DNA from: Petunia secreta
Lineage: Eukaryota; Streptophyta; Magnoliopsida; Solanales; Solanaceae
Assembly (NCBI GenBank): GCA_029990175.1
Contig: JARKIP010000065.1
Span: 6,762,501-6,826,500 of the forward strand
DNA: 64,000 bases
Direction of reading: 5' to 3'
The notes under the pieces were generated by a model that saw only the letters and a list, made by a program, of their open reading frames with translations, had not been told where the DNA came from and did not search any database. Each line of letters begins with the position of its first letter. Position 1 is the stretch's first letter. A program made the translations under genes and the position numbers. This document shows positions 11,408 through 21,924 of the stretch, in pieces.

Positions 11408-12414
11408 TCCTTCCCTTCTTGAGAAGATTTCGTCCTCGAAATCGAGCCCTCCTCGTCCTCCGGAGTTTGACCTACAACACAAGGAACTAAGTCAGCAACA
11501 TTAAAGGTGTTGGACACGTTATACTCACCAGGGAGGTCGATCACGTAAGCATTGTTGTTGATCTTGGTCAACACTTGAAATGGACCATCCCCTTGAGGAG
11601 CTAACTTTCCTTTCCTTTGGTTCGGGAAGCGTTCCTTTCGGAAGTGAACCCAAACCCAATCTCCCTTCTTTAATTCCAACTTTTTACGCCCCTTGTTTTT
11701 CTTTAAGGCAACCTTTGCATAGGCCTCCTCGAGGTTCTTCTTCACCTTCGCGTTCAATTCGATCAAAGCAGCTGCTCATTGAGTACCTTCAAAATCAAGA
11801 ACAGAATCTCGAGGCAATGGGGTTAAATCAAGTGGAATCAAAGGATTTAAGCCATACACACATTCAAACAGGTTCATGTTGATCATTCTATGCACCGTTC
11901 GATTGTATGCAAACTCCATCATGGGCAAACGATCAGCCCAGTTTCCAACCTTCCCTTTGGTCATTGCTCGAAGCAAAGATCCCAAGGTTCGGTTAACTAC
12001 CTCGGTCTGTCCATCAGTCTGAGGATGGTGAGACGTCGAGAATAGTAGCTTGGTGCCGAGGGCACCCCACAAACACTACCAAAAATGACTCAAGAATTTT
12101 GAGTCTCGATCACTCACAATAGTGCGAGGTACACCATGCAATTTTAACACATTAGAAATAAACAATGTAGCTACATGCTGGGCATCATCACACTTTTTGC
12201 AAGGAATAAAGTGAGCCATTTTTGAAAAACGGTCAACCACAACGAAGATGCTATCATGCCCTCCCCCCGATCTCGGTAACCCCAAGACAAAGTCCATGGA
12301 TATATCAACCCAAGGTCGATCAGGCACAGGTAACGGGGTGTACAAACCATGAGGGTTGGACTTCGATTTTGCTTTCTTGCAAACGAGACAAGCGTTGCAA
12401 AGTTTTTCCACATC
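11185..12414 (-). pseudogene. Integrase of element D (three in-frame stops counted from RT end)
   Basis: Integrase follows RNase H in the same frame. The zinc finger ends CNACLVCKKAK (about 12370-12400). The catalytic triad is visible: D in ISMDFVLGLP (about 12290-12300), D in IVSDRDSKFLS (about 12090-12120), E in QTEVVNRTLG (about 11990-12010). The C-terminal domain has KKGDWVWVHFRKERFP and YNVSNTFNVADLVP, then the tail RRPMTRSQAKLL encoded in the LTR. Stops interrupt at 12076-12078 and 11776-11778; the stop at 12415-12417 separates it from RNase H. The true end is 11185. The tail position resembles the CR-motif region that targets CRM integrases to centromeric chromatin; function here is inference. 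Confidence 0.9.
11408..11420 (-). other. Polypurine tract of element D
   Basis: On the minus strand AAGAAGGGAAGGA lies directly before the LTR start TGATGC. It is inside the pol frame and encodes part of SQEGKDDA. Confidence 0.85.
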
Positions 12415-14064
12415 TCATCGCATTTTGGGCCAATGGAACTGTTCGGTCAAGATGCCAAGAGTTTTGTCGACACCGAAGTGTCCCATCAGTCCACCAGAGT
12501 GAGCTTCTCGAACTAAGAGCTCTCTCCACGATGACACTGGCACACAAACCCTCCCATTTTTGAAGAGGTAGCCATCGTGCCACTGATATTTCTCAACCCT
12601 TCGGCCACTCAAGATTGCGTCTCGAACGCATTTCAGCTTGGGATCGTCTTCGTACATCGACTTGATGCTTTCGAATCCCATGAGCCTAGAGGCGAGAGTG
12701 GTCACTAAGGCAAATTTCCTTGATAGCGCATCGGCCACAACATTGTCTTTACCCTTTTTGTAATGAATTACATAGGGAAAGCTCTCAATAAATTCAACCC
12801 ACTTGGCATGCCTTCGATTCAATTTTTCCTGACCTCGAAGATGTTTCAAAGACTCATGATCACTCTTGATCACAAACTCTCGAGGCCACAAATAATGCTG
12901 CCAATGGGCGAGTGCTCGAACGAGGGCATACAATTCTTTGTCATACGTAGAGTAATTCAAAGTTGCACCCTTCAGCTTTTCGCTAAAGTAAGCGATTGGC
13001 TTCGATTCTTGCATCAGCACTCCTCCGATCCCAACTCCAGATGCATCACACTCGACTTCGAATGCTTTGCCGAAGTCAGGGAGTTGCAACAACGGGGCAG
13101 AGCAAAGCCTCCGTTTCAACTCTTGGAAAGCCCTCTCTTGGGACTCTCCCCACACAAATGGATGGTCTTTCTTCACCAGCTCAGTTAAAGGAGCTGCCAC
13201 GGTGCTAAAGTCACGAACAAACCTTCGGTAAAAGCTAGCTAAGCCATGGAAGCTACGAACTTGTGTTACCGAGGTTGGAGTTGGCCAATCTTTGATGGCT
13301 TCGACTTTTGATTCGTCGACTGCGACACCATTAGCACTGACAACAAATCCAAGAAAGACTACACGATCGACACCGAAGGCGCATTTCTTGAAGTTGGCAT
13401 ACAACTTCTCTTCTCGAAGCTTTTCAAGTACTTGCCTTAGGTGTTCGACATGTTCATCCACGGTTCTGCTATAAACAAGTATGTCATCGAAATAAACGAC
13501 AACGAACTTGTTTATGAACGGTTTGAGCACGTGGTTCATCAATCGCATGAATGAGCTCGGTGCATTGGATAAGCCAAAAGGCATTACCAACCATTCATAT
13601 AGACCGAATTTGGTCTTGAATGCGGTTTTCCACTAGTCTCCGAGTTTCATTCGGATTTGGTGGTAACCGGACCTGAGGTCTATCTTCGAAAAGCATGAAG
13701 AACCACTTAACTCATCTAGCATGTCATCTAATCGAGGGATAGGATGACGATACTTTACCGTTATTTTGTTGACTGCTCGACAATCAACACACATTCGCCA
13801 TGTTCCATCCTTCTTCGGGACAAGGATAACAGGAACGGCGCAAGGACTCAAGCTCTCACGAACGATGCCCTTGTTCATCAACTCATCAACCTGCCGTTGG
13901 AGCTCTTTGGTGTCTTCAGGATTACACCGGTATGCAGGTTTGTTGGGGATTTGTGACCCCGGTACGAAGTCAATTTGGTGCTCGATTCCTCTCAACGGAG
14001 GTAATCCATCTGGCATTTCCTCGGGAAACATGTCCTCGAAGTCCTGCAAAACTTTACGAACAAA
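12415..14064 (-). pseudogene. Reverse transcriptase and RNase H of element D
   Basis: RT begins near FEDMFPEEMPDGLPPLRG and shows VPKKDGTWRMCVDCRAVN, KIDLRSGYHQIRM and the catalytic VVYFDDILVYS (about 13490). RNase H shows the first catalytic Asp in FEVECDASGVGIGG (about 13040) and NVVADALSRK (about 12730). Stops in the same frame lie at 14065-14067 (before RT), 13633-13635 (mid RT) and 12415-12417. Catalytic residues are otherwise kept, so inactivation is by nonsense only. Confidence 0.92.
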
Positions 14065-15951
14065 CTAAGGCAAAGGGTTATCGTTAGAAAAATCACCATT
14101 AGAGTTTAGAAAGATACCCTTGTGCACGAGGCAAATCATCATCTGACCGTTGTCGTTGCCTCGTAATAACTCACCCGGTTGCATAATTGCACAGATTCCT
14201 TTTACTTCGGGCAGAGTGTTTGTCTCTTCGGGCCCCAATTTTGCTCCCATCGGAAGCTTAGCTTTGGCCGCTTCTTTCAGTTCTTTCATCCGTTTATAGT
14301 CCTCGGTGACTTGTTTTGGAGAGAGGGGTTTGTGTATGAAACTCTTCCCTTCGAGCTTTACAGTGTAAGTGTTGGATCTGCCATTGTGAACAGCTGTTCG
14401 GTCATATTGCCACGGTCGACCCAATAGCAAATGACAAGCTTGCATCGGAACCACATCGAATATCATTTCATCTTGATACTCTCCGATTCTAAACTTGATC
14501 CACACTTGTTTGACAACTCTCAATTCACCACACTCATTCAGCCATTGTAATTTGTAAGGGTAGGGGTGCTTCATCGTAGGTAATCCCATTTGTGAAACCA
14601 AAGTTTGGCTCACCACATTCGCACAACTACCAGAATCAATGATCATCGAACACACCTTTTCCCTCACTCGACATCGGGCATGAAAGAGGTTTTCTCTTTG
14701 GTTGTCCTCTTCTTCAAGAGTCATGCAGCTCAAATTCCTTCGAACCACAAGAAACATTTCCAGATGATCAGCTTCGGTAGCCTCACGATCATCATCACCT
14801 TCACCTCGGTGAGTCTCCTCGATAAATTCCTCCTCGGTGTCACTCGCTTGCTCATGGACGGTTCCATCTTCGAGCAGAAGCATAACTTTGCGAGTTGGAC
14901 ACTCTTTTGCCATGTGACCATAACCTTTGCACTTGTGACACTGAATATTTGAAGCACTAGGAGAGTTAAGTTGAACTTTACCTCCCACTTCTCTCGACTG
15001 GTTAACGGTCACACTTCTTTCGAAGGGTCTCTTCGAATCTTGAACAGTGTTAGCACTTGTTTGGTTTGGACTCTTCCACTCTTTGCCTCGGTTCAAAGGA
15101 GTAGAAGTAGTAACTCCTCGATAACGGTTTGTCTTATCGTCCTTCACCAATTTTTCAGCTTCGGTGGCAGCATCGAACAGATCTTCCAACGTGTGATACA
15201 CGTGGAGCCTCAATTGAGATGACACATCCCTAGCTAAGCCATTTTTGAATCTGATAATGGCTTGTTCTTCGTCTTCGACCAGATCAAGATTCAGTCGAAC
15301 CTTTTCAAATTCATCATGGTACTCTTGGACGGACTTGGACCCTTGCTTTAACTCATAGAGCTTTTGCATTTGAGTTTGCCTGTACTTGGCACTCAAATAC
15401 TTAGCATCCATAGCTCTCATCAACTGTGGCCAAGTATGGACTACCGGATAGTCATTTCTTCTTCTATGCCTCTTGTCAGATTCCCACCATGTAGATGCGT
15501 AGGCTTCGAACGAAGCAATGCCATGGGCAGCTTTTCTCTCATCGGTCATCTCATTGGTTTCAAAGATGTGCTCCATTTTAAGCTTCCATTCAAGATACTC
15601 ATCGGGATCACTTGTTCCTTTAATAGTGATTTTGACACTGTTCAAATTTGAGTCTCGAACAGCACGAACCTGTTCGGGATACTCATCACCGCGTTCATCA
15701 GCCTCACGCTCAATATTTCTTTCAACATTTGCGCCTCGGCCTCGAGCTCGGAAATTTCCACGACCTCGGTGAGCTTGCCTTTGTTGAGCGAATGGCGGCT
15801 CGGTCTCATATTCGTCCTCGGGAAATTCCTCTTCGATAAACTCTTCGACAACGGCTCCAAGATCTCTTCGGGCCCTTGGAAGTGGTATCCTTTCTCCTCG
15901 GGGAATGCCCAAGTTTCGTTGCGCTTGGGATTGCCCAAGTTAAGCTCTCTT
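14065..15951 (-). pseudogene. gag and protease of element D
   Basis: An open run of 615 codons (15912-14065). The Gag core includes DPDEYLEWKLKMEHIFE (about 15590) and a Ty3-type retrotransposon-gag domain through about 15180. A CCHC zinc knuckle, CHKCKGYGHMAKEC, lies near 14900-14940, then a retropepsin with MIIDSGSCANVV (about 14630) and CHLLLGRPWQYD. The N-terminal piece is out of frame (see 15951-16202). Confidence 0.92.
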
Positions 15952-16202
15952 CAAATTGCTTCACTTGTCAACTGATGTTGTCTTACAAGCTCAGCATACA
16001 GTTCAGGCTTCATCGGAGTGGATTGGCTCGTTCCAGCGCCGGACCCATGCATGGCCACGGACGCGCTTCCCTGTTCGAGTTGAGTTACTCGAACACTCAC
16101 TCCTCTTACTTCAGCACTGACACCTTGTATCGCAGCCATGAGATCGGCCAACGACACTTCGGGCCTTTCAAGGCCTTTTCCTTCGCCTCCATTACCAGCC
16201 AT
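15951..16202 (-). pseudogene. N-terminal gag piece of element D, frameshifted
   Basis: Reading starts MAGNGGEGKGLERPEV at 16202 and runs 84 codons to a stop at 15951, with a VRVTQLEQG coiled stretch. The next part of Gag continues in another frame from about 15940, so an indel lies at about 15920-15950. This Met is chosen because it opens the conserved Gag reading. Confidence 0.75.
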
Positions 16203-17415
16203 GGTACCTGCACAAGTCAAAGACCAAACAAATGTTAGGGTTAGGAATCACCTCACACACTCCCTCACCTTTGATGGGTGGCACTCGGGTCCACTCAATT
16301 TATGGGTTCGGTTTTCGATCACTCAAGGACTTGTTAACAGTGGCTCGTCTGATTGATCGGTCCTCTAAGATCCTTCAAGTTCGACAATAGTCACAGTCTC
16401 TTCGGGAAGAGTGAAGTGATGTTCGATTCGATGGAACGGACGCTTTTAACTGAGCTCGGGGAGTCAATAGAAATTACTACGAAAGTTTGGACTTCGGTCA
16501 CCCCCTTCGCACGAGTTCCTATTAGCTCAATCGAGTTAGTACGACCTCGAGTAGGACAATTACTCAAAAGATCCACTAACTAGAAATTTGACATGAAAGA
16601 AAGTGAGAACCTAGGAGAATCTACCCTTTGATTCCCTTTTGGAATCTTTTTCGATCACACCAACTCTTGTCCGTACAAGAGTGGTCCCTCCTTGGTACGG
16701 ATAGGGTTTTATCTTATCCACTTTCCTTTTCTCAGCCGACAACTTTCACCTGGGGTTTGATATTTAAACTTTTACCCCTTTCTTCTTCAATGGAACAGTG
16801 ACCTTTGCTCCGGCGTACGGACAAATCAACTTCGGTTCACTGCTCACAAATTTCAACAGATCTGGGTTGCTCTTTCAGCTCTCCGGTTTCAACAGCATCG
16901 GAGGAATTCAGTTCAAGTTCTTCTAGCTAAGAACCAGCTCGTTCGAGTCGTACACTGTTACGATTTTGTAACAATTTTCCGGTGTACAGACTATGATTTA
17001 AACTTAGAACTTCGACTTTTTAAGCAACAAACAAACCCAAATCACTCAAGAACCACCAATCTTCATCAGTTTCATCCAAACACGATGGGGTTCGAGTTTT
17101 CAGTCACCATTAAAACTCAAATCAGTCCAAAATTTCACCAAGAAACCCTAGTCACGAAATTGGTACGTCGGGTACTTGTTGGAATCAGGAAATAATGGTG
17201 AACAAGAATCAATGGTTGTTTTTCCCAAACAATCAACAATCAAACACAATTTTTTTGAATTTTCTTTTTAACACATTTTTTTTTTTTTGTAAAAATAACA
17301 ACACCAACAGTGACAAAACCAAATCCAGAACACGAAAAGGAAAACAAAGACACAAACGCACGAAGAATAAGATAACTTGAACAGGATTTGGGGTTGTAGA
17401 AACAAGCCCAAACCG
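16203..17415 (-). other. 5' untranslated leader of element D
   Basis: Stretch between the PBS and the gag start. No ORF longer than about 75 codons in the sense direction fits. It is rich in TTCGG/CTCGA motifs up to about 17000 and has a T run at 17276-17289. Confidence 0.7.
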
Positions 17416-17428
17416 TGCTCTGATACCA
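17416..17428 (-). other. Primer-binding site of element D (tRNA-iMet)
   Basis: On the minus strand TGGTATCAGAGCA, three bases after the 5' LTR, complementary to the 3' end of initiator-Met tRNA. Confidence 0.92.
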
Positions 17429-17431
17429 AGA

Positions 17432-18178
17432 TGGTGCAATGCAAATCCGAAGGAGTTGCTAAGCACAAACGCGGAAGTTAAACAAGAAAGGTAAAAGATA
17501 GAAGCAAGACAAAACTTGCTTCTTTCAAAAAAACGGTGAGGAACCTGTCTCAAAGCTCGATCGAAAAGGGGCACAAGAATCACCTAAACTATGCAACATT
17601 CCTCAAGAGAACATTGCCTCTTGCAAACTGAATGATCAAAGAGGAATGTTCAATCGAGTTAACCGAAAGCCACAAGTCCATAAAAGCCCTCACAGGGGTT
17701 TGCTCACGACGGAGGCAAGAAATATGCTTGGCACTTTCATTCAATCCATTAATGTTCAAAACTAGGTACTTGCAATGAAAGAAAACAATGTTTATATAGG
17801 AAATACTAAGGGTAAACTAGTAAAAGGGTCACAGGCGACCAATAGAAATAAGCCACGCAGGGCTGAGTTAAAATGTGTTCGGTAGACTTGCCTTCGGTTA
17901 GCCTTGGCTTCGATTCTCGATTGTCTGCTCGAACACACTCGTTGTCTTCGGACGCTCAATTGTCTTCGAGCTCGTTGTCCTCGGTCACTTTGCCTTCGGG
18001 CTCACATCTGAAGATAATGCCTTCGGTTCTTGAGCCCGGCCACTCAGCTTCGGAGCAATTGTTTTCCTTCGGCCAGGCTAAGTGAACGTGCACATCGTGC
18101 AGCAGCTTGGCTTGGCTTCTTGTCATCGGTCTCCTCGGTGGATCGAACACTTGATCAGCACGTGTTCGGGCTGCATCA
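17432..18178 (-). repeat. 5' LTR of element D
   Basis: 747 bp, same ends as 10661-11407. The TATA box (minus) is at 17791-17798. The promoter for the element would read leftward from here. Followed by target duplicate AGGAC (18179-18183). Confidence 0.95.
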
Positions 18179-18183
18179 AGGAC

Positions 18184-19760
18184 GAATCTGTTTCTTTTTT
18201 TTATTTCGCTGAGGAATTTTCTGCAGGAAAACTCAAGCAGGTTGGATTAGCAATTTGTTTGTACTACATTCAGTGATTAATCAAAATCATCTAGGTAGAG
18301 AATTGATTGGTTTTTCTGGGTGCGTTCTTTTTTTAGTGTTAGTTTATGTGATTGAATATATATATGTATATTTTTTTCCTTAATTTTAAACTGGTGCTTG
18401 TTAATAGCTAAGATAATTGTTGGTTAACTAACTGAAATACATCGTAGACAATTGTATTAGTTATCATTAGATGTTGAAGGCTGAAATAACTAGTATAAGT
18501 TCCACGCTAGACTTGTATCTCGATTTTAAACAAGGGAGAAATTACATATTTTCAGGTTGCACCTTCAAATGACAGTATATGCTTTTATATACTAAGAACT
18601 TGTCTCACACCGTGTTTGTCTTCATAATTTTTTCTCGCCCTCCCTCGAAGCAATATTTCTTTGCTAACATTCACAAAGTTGATTTTGATTCGTTGGTCCA
18701 GTATGAATATGTGAGTGACTGACTGACTCTAGTTTTCACTCCATGGCAGATTTTGGACCTCTACATGATTGTGTTAGGAACTGGTTTTTACCTTTTGGTT
18801 GATCCAACTAACTTGTATAATGGAGGAACTAACATCACTGGTAATCCTGCTCATCACCAGTTTCTTTTTTTTTTTTTTTGGGCTTTTAATAGCTATCTGA
18901 AACAAGTTTATCTCCCTAGATAAGTGATGATAATGTAATATTTTCTTATGTCCGCTTCCTTAGCCTTTTAACAAGACAAACAGTCTCTTATCTTTGTGAC
19001 TGGCGCAGTAGATAATATAAGAAATTGTTTTGGGCTTTTTCTACAGAGAAGAACATTAGCAAGTGCTTTTTGCTTTAATTATGATATCCTACCTTTCCCG
19101 TGATAGATTATTTGGTTCCTTTCTAGTACATCATATCTCTAGTTACTCCTATAGACGTTGAGTTGAATTTCATCTGTCTAGTTATGATCCAAATTAAAGG
19201 TACAAGTTTCTCTATATGTTAATAAAACATGTGTCCTTACTACCATCAAAAGAGAACCATTGCTCGTGGTTTCGCTTTTTTAATTGATTATTTAGCCAAG
19301 TGGATGCTATCATTCGTGGCCTGTTGTACCTCTTTTTCGGATATGGATACATGCAGGCGTGTATATGCTTGTCAAGAAATTGTAGTCCTTTTCTTGACTA
19401 TCTTCTTACATTGTTCTTTTTTAACAGATCAAAATTTGATGTCTGAAGTACTTGTACCAGAAGAAAGTGCAGAGCCAGTATAAGCATCTGGTAATGTAGA
19501 ACAAGTTGAAGAAAGTATAAGCATTTGATAATGTATTTGTTTAAAGATGTTTTCATTTGGATATGCCAGAATTCACTCGTGTTGGTACTTATAAAAGATT
19601 GTTGAATTCTGCATAGGTAAATTTTTGTTGGTAGAGTGAGCTTTTGTCCTTTGTAATTGACCAAGAAATTTTATATGAATGGTGATATTTTATATTCTTT
19701 TGGATGTATTCAATATATCGATAGGAATTTTGGCTGGCTAATTGGAGCATGTAAAATTTG
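18184..19760 (+). other. CACTA right interior, gene-like but without a recognised product
   Basis: Continues the left interior across element D. There are T-rich tracts (18868-18885) and intron-like AT-rich sequence. The acceptor-like TTTTTTAACAG at about 19418-19428 precedes a short run that ends ESAEPV and a stop at 19481-19483, then near-repeated TATAAGCATNTG(A)TAATGTA (19476-19536), perhaps a terminal exon and 3' end. I recognise no homology; it could be a non-coding transcript. Confidence 0.35.
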
Positions 19761-20061
19761 GTTGCTAAAATCACTTTTAACGAAGGGATTTCTTTATTGT
19801 AATCAAAAGATTTTAATCCACCGGATTGACAATTAACGAAGGGGATTTTGGACGTTAAAAGAAGGTATAACGACTGGATTTCTTGTTGCCGTTAAAGAGT
19901 TTTTAGCGACTGAAATGAAATCCGGTCGTAAAACTTTTAACGTGAAAGCCCACAACGACCGGCGACGACCGGATTTATTCCCGTCGTTATTGACTAATAA
20001 CGCGTATTAGGACTTCTAAAGACCGAATTTCCTCTCACTAAAGACCTATTTTCTTGTAGTG
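19761..20061 (-). repeat. Right subterminal repeats and TIR of the CACTA element
   Basis: At least eight variants of TTAACGA/GTTAAA and several ACGACCGG or CCGGTCGT motifs fall in about 300 bases, ending in the TIR at 20051-20061. The left end is shorter and carries fewer motifs, so the element is asymmetric. Confidence 0.75.
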
Positions 20062-20971
20062 CATGATTCGAGTACCTCCCAGCGAGTTGAATGTTATGGG
20101 ATCACCTTGGCCCTTTTTCGCCTGGGGAATGGATGTCACAGGACCTATCAAACCTACCGCATCCAACGGGCATCGTTTCATATTGGTAGCCATTTATTAC
20201 TTTACCAAATGGTAGAAGTTGCTTCGTACAAGTCAGTAACGAAGAAAGTGGTAGTAAACTTCGTTCGTGACAAAATGATCTGTTGATTCGACATTCCTGC
20301 GTCAATCATCACGGAAAATGGGTCCAATCTCAGTAGCGACCTAATGAAAGCAACGTGTGAAGTATTAAAGATCAGGCACCAAAATTCTACTGCATATAGA
20401 CCTCAGATGAATGGAGCAGTTGAGGCAGCCAACAAGAACATCAAGAAAATACTGCGCAAGATGACTGACAATTCGAAGCAATGGCACGAGAATCTACCCT
20501 ATGCATTGTTAGGGTACCGCACTACTGTGAGGACATTAGTAGAAGCTACCCCATACCTGTTAGTCTATGGAACTGAAGCGGTAATACCAGTAAAGGTCGA
20601 GATACCATCTCTGAGGATCATTCATGAAGCACAATTGAAAGACGCTGAATGGGTCAAAGAAATGATGGAGCAGATGTCCCTCATCGATGGCAAAACGATG
20701 AACGCAATATGTCATGGCCAATTATATCAGAGAAGAATGGCAAAAGCGTTTAACAAAAAAGTTAGAGAGAGGTCGTTCAAACCTAGGCAGTTGGTACTAA
20801 AGAAGATATTCCCTAATCAAGAAGAAGCAAAGGGTAAGTTCCACCGAATTGACGAAGGCCATACATGGTTCACCGAGTTCTAACCAGAGAAGCACTAATA
20901 TTAGCAGATATGGACGGAGAAGTTTGGCCGAAACCAATCAATGCAGGCGCCGTCAAAAGATACTTTGTTTA
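20062..20971 (+). pseudogene. Integrase core and C-terminus of element B (broken)
   Basis: Continues the protein cut at 8778. The first catalytic Asp is in GMDVTGPI (20132). The second site reads TENG (about 20311-20322), so Asp is replaced by Glu; A has TDNG. The Glu of GAVEAANKN (about 20416-20440) is kept. A TGA lies at 20284. The C-terminal part has FKPRQLVLKKIFPNQEEAKGK, then a frameshift near 20845, and the final reading ends KRYFV at about 20970. Inactive by stop, frameshift and active-site change. Confidence 0.88.
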
Positions 20972-21600
20972 AGAACTCACATTAGCCAATTGCTTCATTG
21001 TTTTGCAACATGTCATGTAATCCGGAACTACGTTACGACCTGATTCCCCGAGTGGCATACGTATGCAACCTACCCAAGGCTCGGTTGCATAAACACAAAA
21101 ATTTATTTTTTCCACGAAGTATGCACTGGGGCAGAATTTTTTAGGAACTCTCAAAATTCCAAAGGACATATACGAATTGACACTGGGGCAGAAATTTTTG
21201 AGACACTCTCAAAAATTTCAAAAAGAAAGCAAAATGAAGAAATTGGGGGAGAATTTTGAGGTCATTCAATGGGTAGCTAGCATGGCCTAAGGAACAACAG
21301 CCACGATCTACACAATGCAACTTGTGATTCAATGGAATAAAATACTTTTTTTTTTAACTATTTTCTTTATTTCTTTGTATATCCCCACTAGCTTGGCTGA
21401 GGTCCCGGCATTCAATAAGAGAAGGCGCGAAACAAACCAAGAATGCACAAACTAAACCATCGCCCCCCCCCCTCCCCCCCCCCCCTCCCGCACAACTCAC
21501 AAATCTTGTTTGAACGCAGGCACGGCGGTACACAGCTCAATACGACAAGTAAACGTCTCCCGAGAAGAGATATTCAGCTTTTCTTCTTTATGCTTTTATT
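20972..21600 (+). other. 3' UTR of element B with hairpins and a C-rich tract
   Basis: No gene. Contains stem-loops at 21133-21158 and 21191-21219 (13-bp perfect stem, 3-base loop), each after ACTGGGGCAGA, and a decayed third at about 21241-21270. A C tract with two T breaks lies at 21463-21488. Closely parallels 45043-45600 in element A. Confidence 0.75.
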
Positions 21601-21924
21601 TTGCGGGGTATACAGCCCAATGAAAAGATTGGCATGACAAAGGGTAGACAGCCCTGAGGGTAGACAACCCGAAGAGAAAGATTGGCATGACAAAGGGTGG
21701 AAAGCCCGATGAGAAAGATTGGCATGAAAAAGGGTAGAAAGCCCAGAGGGTAGACAACCCAATGAGAAATATTGGCATGACAAAGGGTAGACAACCCGGA
21801 GGGTAGAAAGACCGCTAAAAAACAATATGACAAAAGGTAGACAGCATGGAGGGTAAACAACCCGATGAAAGGAATGACATGACATGGGGTAGACAACCCA
21901 AAGGGTAGACAACGCAGATCGAGT
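21601..21924 (+). repeat. Tandem repeat in the 3' region of element B
   Basis: About seven units built on GGGTAGACARCCC..GAGAAAGATTGGCATGACAAA, of roughly 37 or 53 bases; the longer units carry the GGGTAGA.A.CCC head twice. The last units are diverged. It occupies the same place as the unrelated 69-bp repeat of element A. Confidence 0.8.

Larger units (their letters stand above)
10661..18178 (-). mobile_element. Element D: complete CRM-like Ty3/gypsy retrotransposon
   Basis: Two 747-bp LTRs flank the element, with target duplicates AGGAC at 10656-10660 and 18179-18183. Order on the minus strand is LTR, initiator-Met PBS, gag, protease, RT, RNase H, integrase, PPT, LTR. There is no chromodomain, and pol runs 222 bases into the 3' LTR, a layout known from CRM-clade chromoviruses. 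By eye the LTRs differ at about 14 positions (about 1.9%), so it is recent. One frameshift and a set of in-frame stops make it non-autonomous. Confidence 0.95.
8779..20061. mobile_element. Non-autonomous CACTA (En/Spm-type) transposon
   Basis: The left end is CACTACAAGAAT (8779) and the right end is TTTTCTTGTAGTG (to 20061), an inverted pair matching over CACTACAAGAA. Both sides carry the 3-bp target duplicate CAT (8776-8778 and 20062-20064), and the integrase reading of element B resumes directly after it. Total length is 11,283 bp, or about 3.76 kb without the nested gypsy element D and its extra 5-bp duplicate. No TNP1- or TNP2-like transposase ORF is seen, so mobility would need a partner. 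Confidence 0.95.
3727..21924 (+). mobile_element. Element B: Tat/Ogre-type Ty3/gypsy relic, split by a CACTA transposon
   Basis: B is collinear with element A: gag, protease, G-patch, intron, RNase H, integrase, hairpin 3' UTR and tandem repeat. Its 5' LTR and ORF1 would lie left of the window beyond the element at 1-3726. Most of RT and the first RNase H is deleted. The CACTA element occupies 8779-20061 with CAT duplicated on both sides. No 3' LTR follows the tandem repeat; the sequence passes at about 21925 into an unrelated minus-strand LTR fragment. The LTR at 24102 could be its displaced 3' LTR (inference). Confidence 0.85.

Noticed and set aside
11185..16220. Chromodomain at the integrase C-terminus of element D
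   Set aside because: No chromodomain aromatic-cage pattern after YNVSNTFNVADLVP; the tail is a short basic stretch encoded in the LTR.
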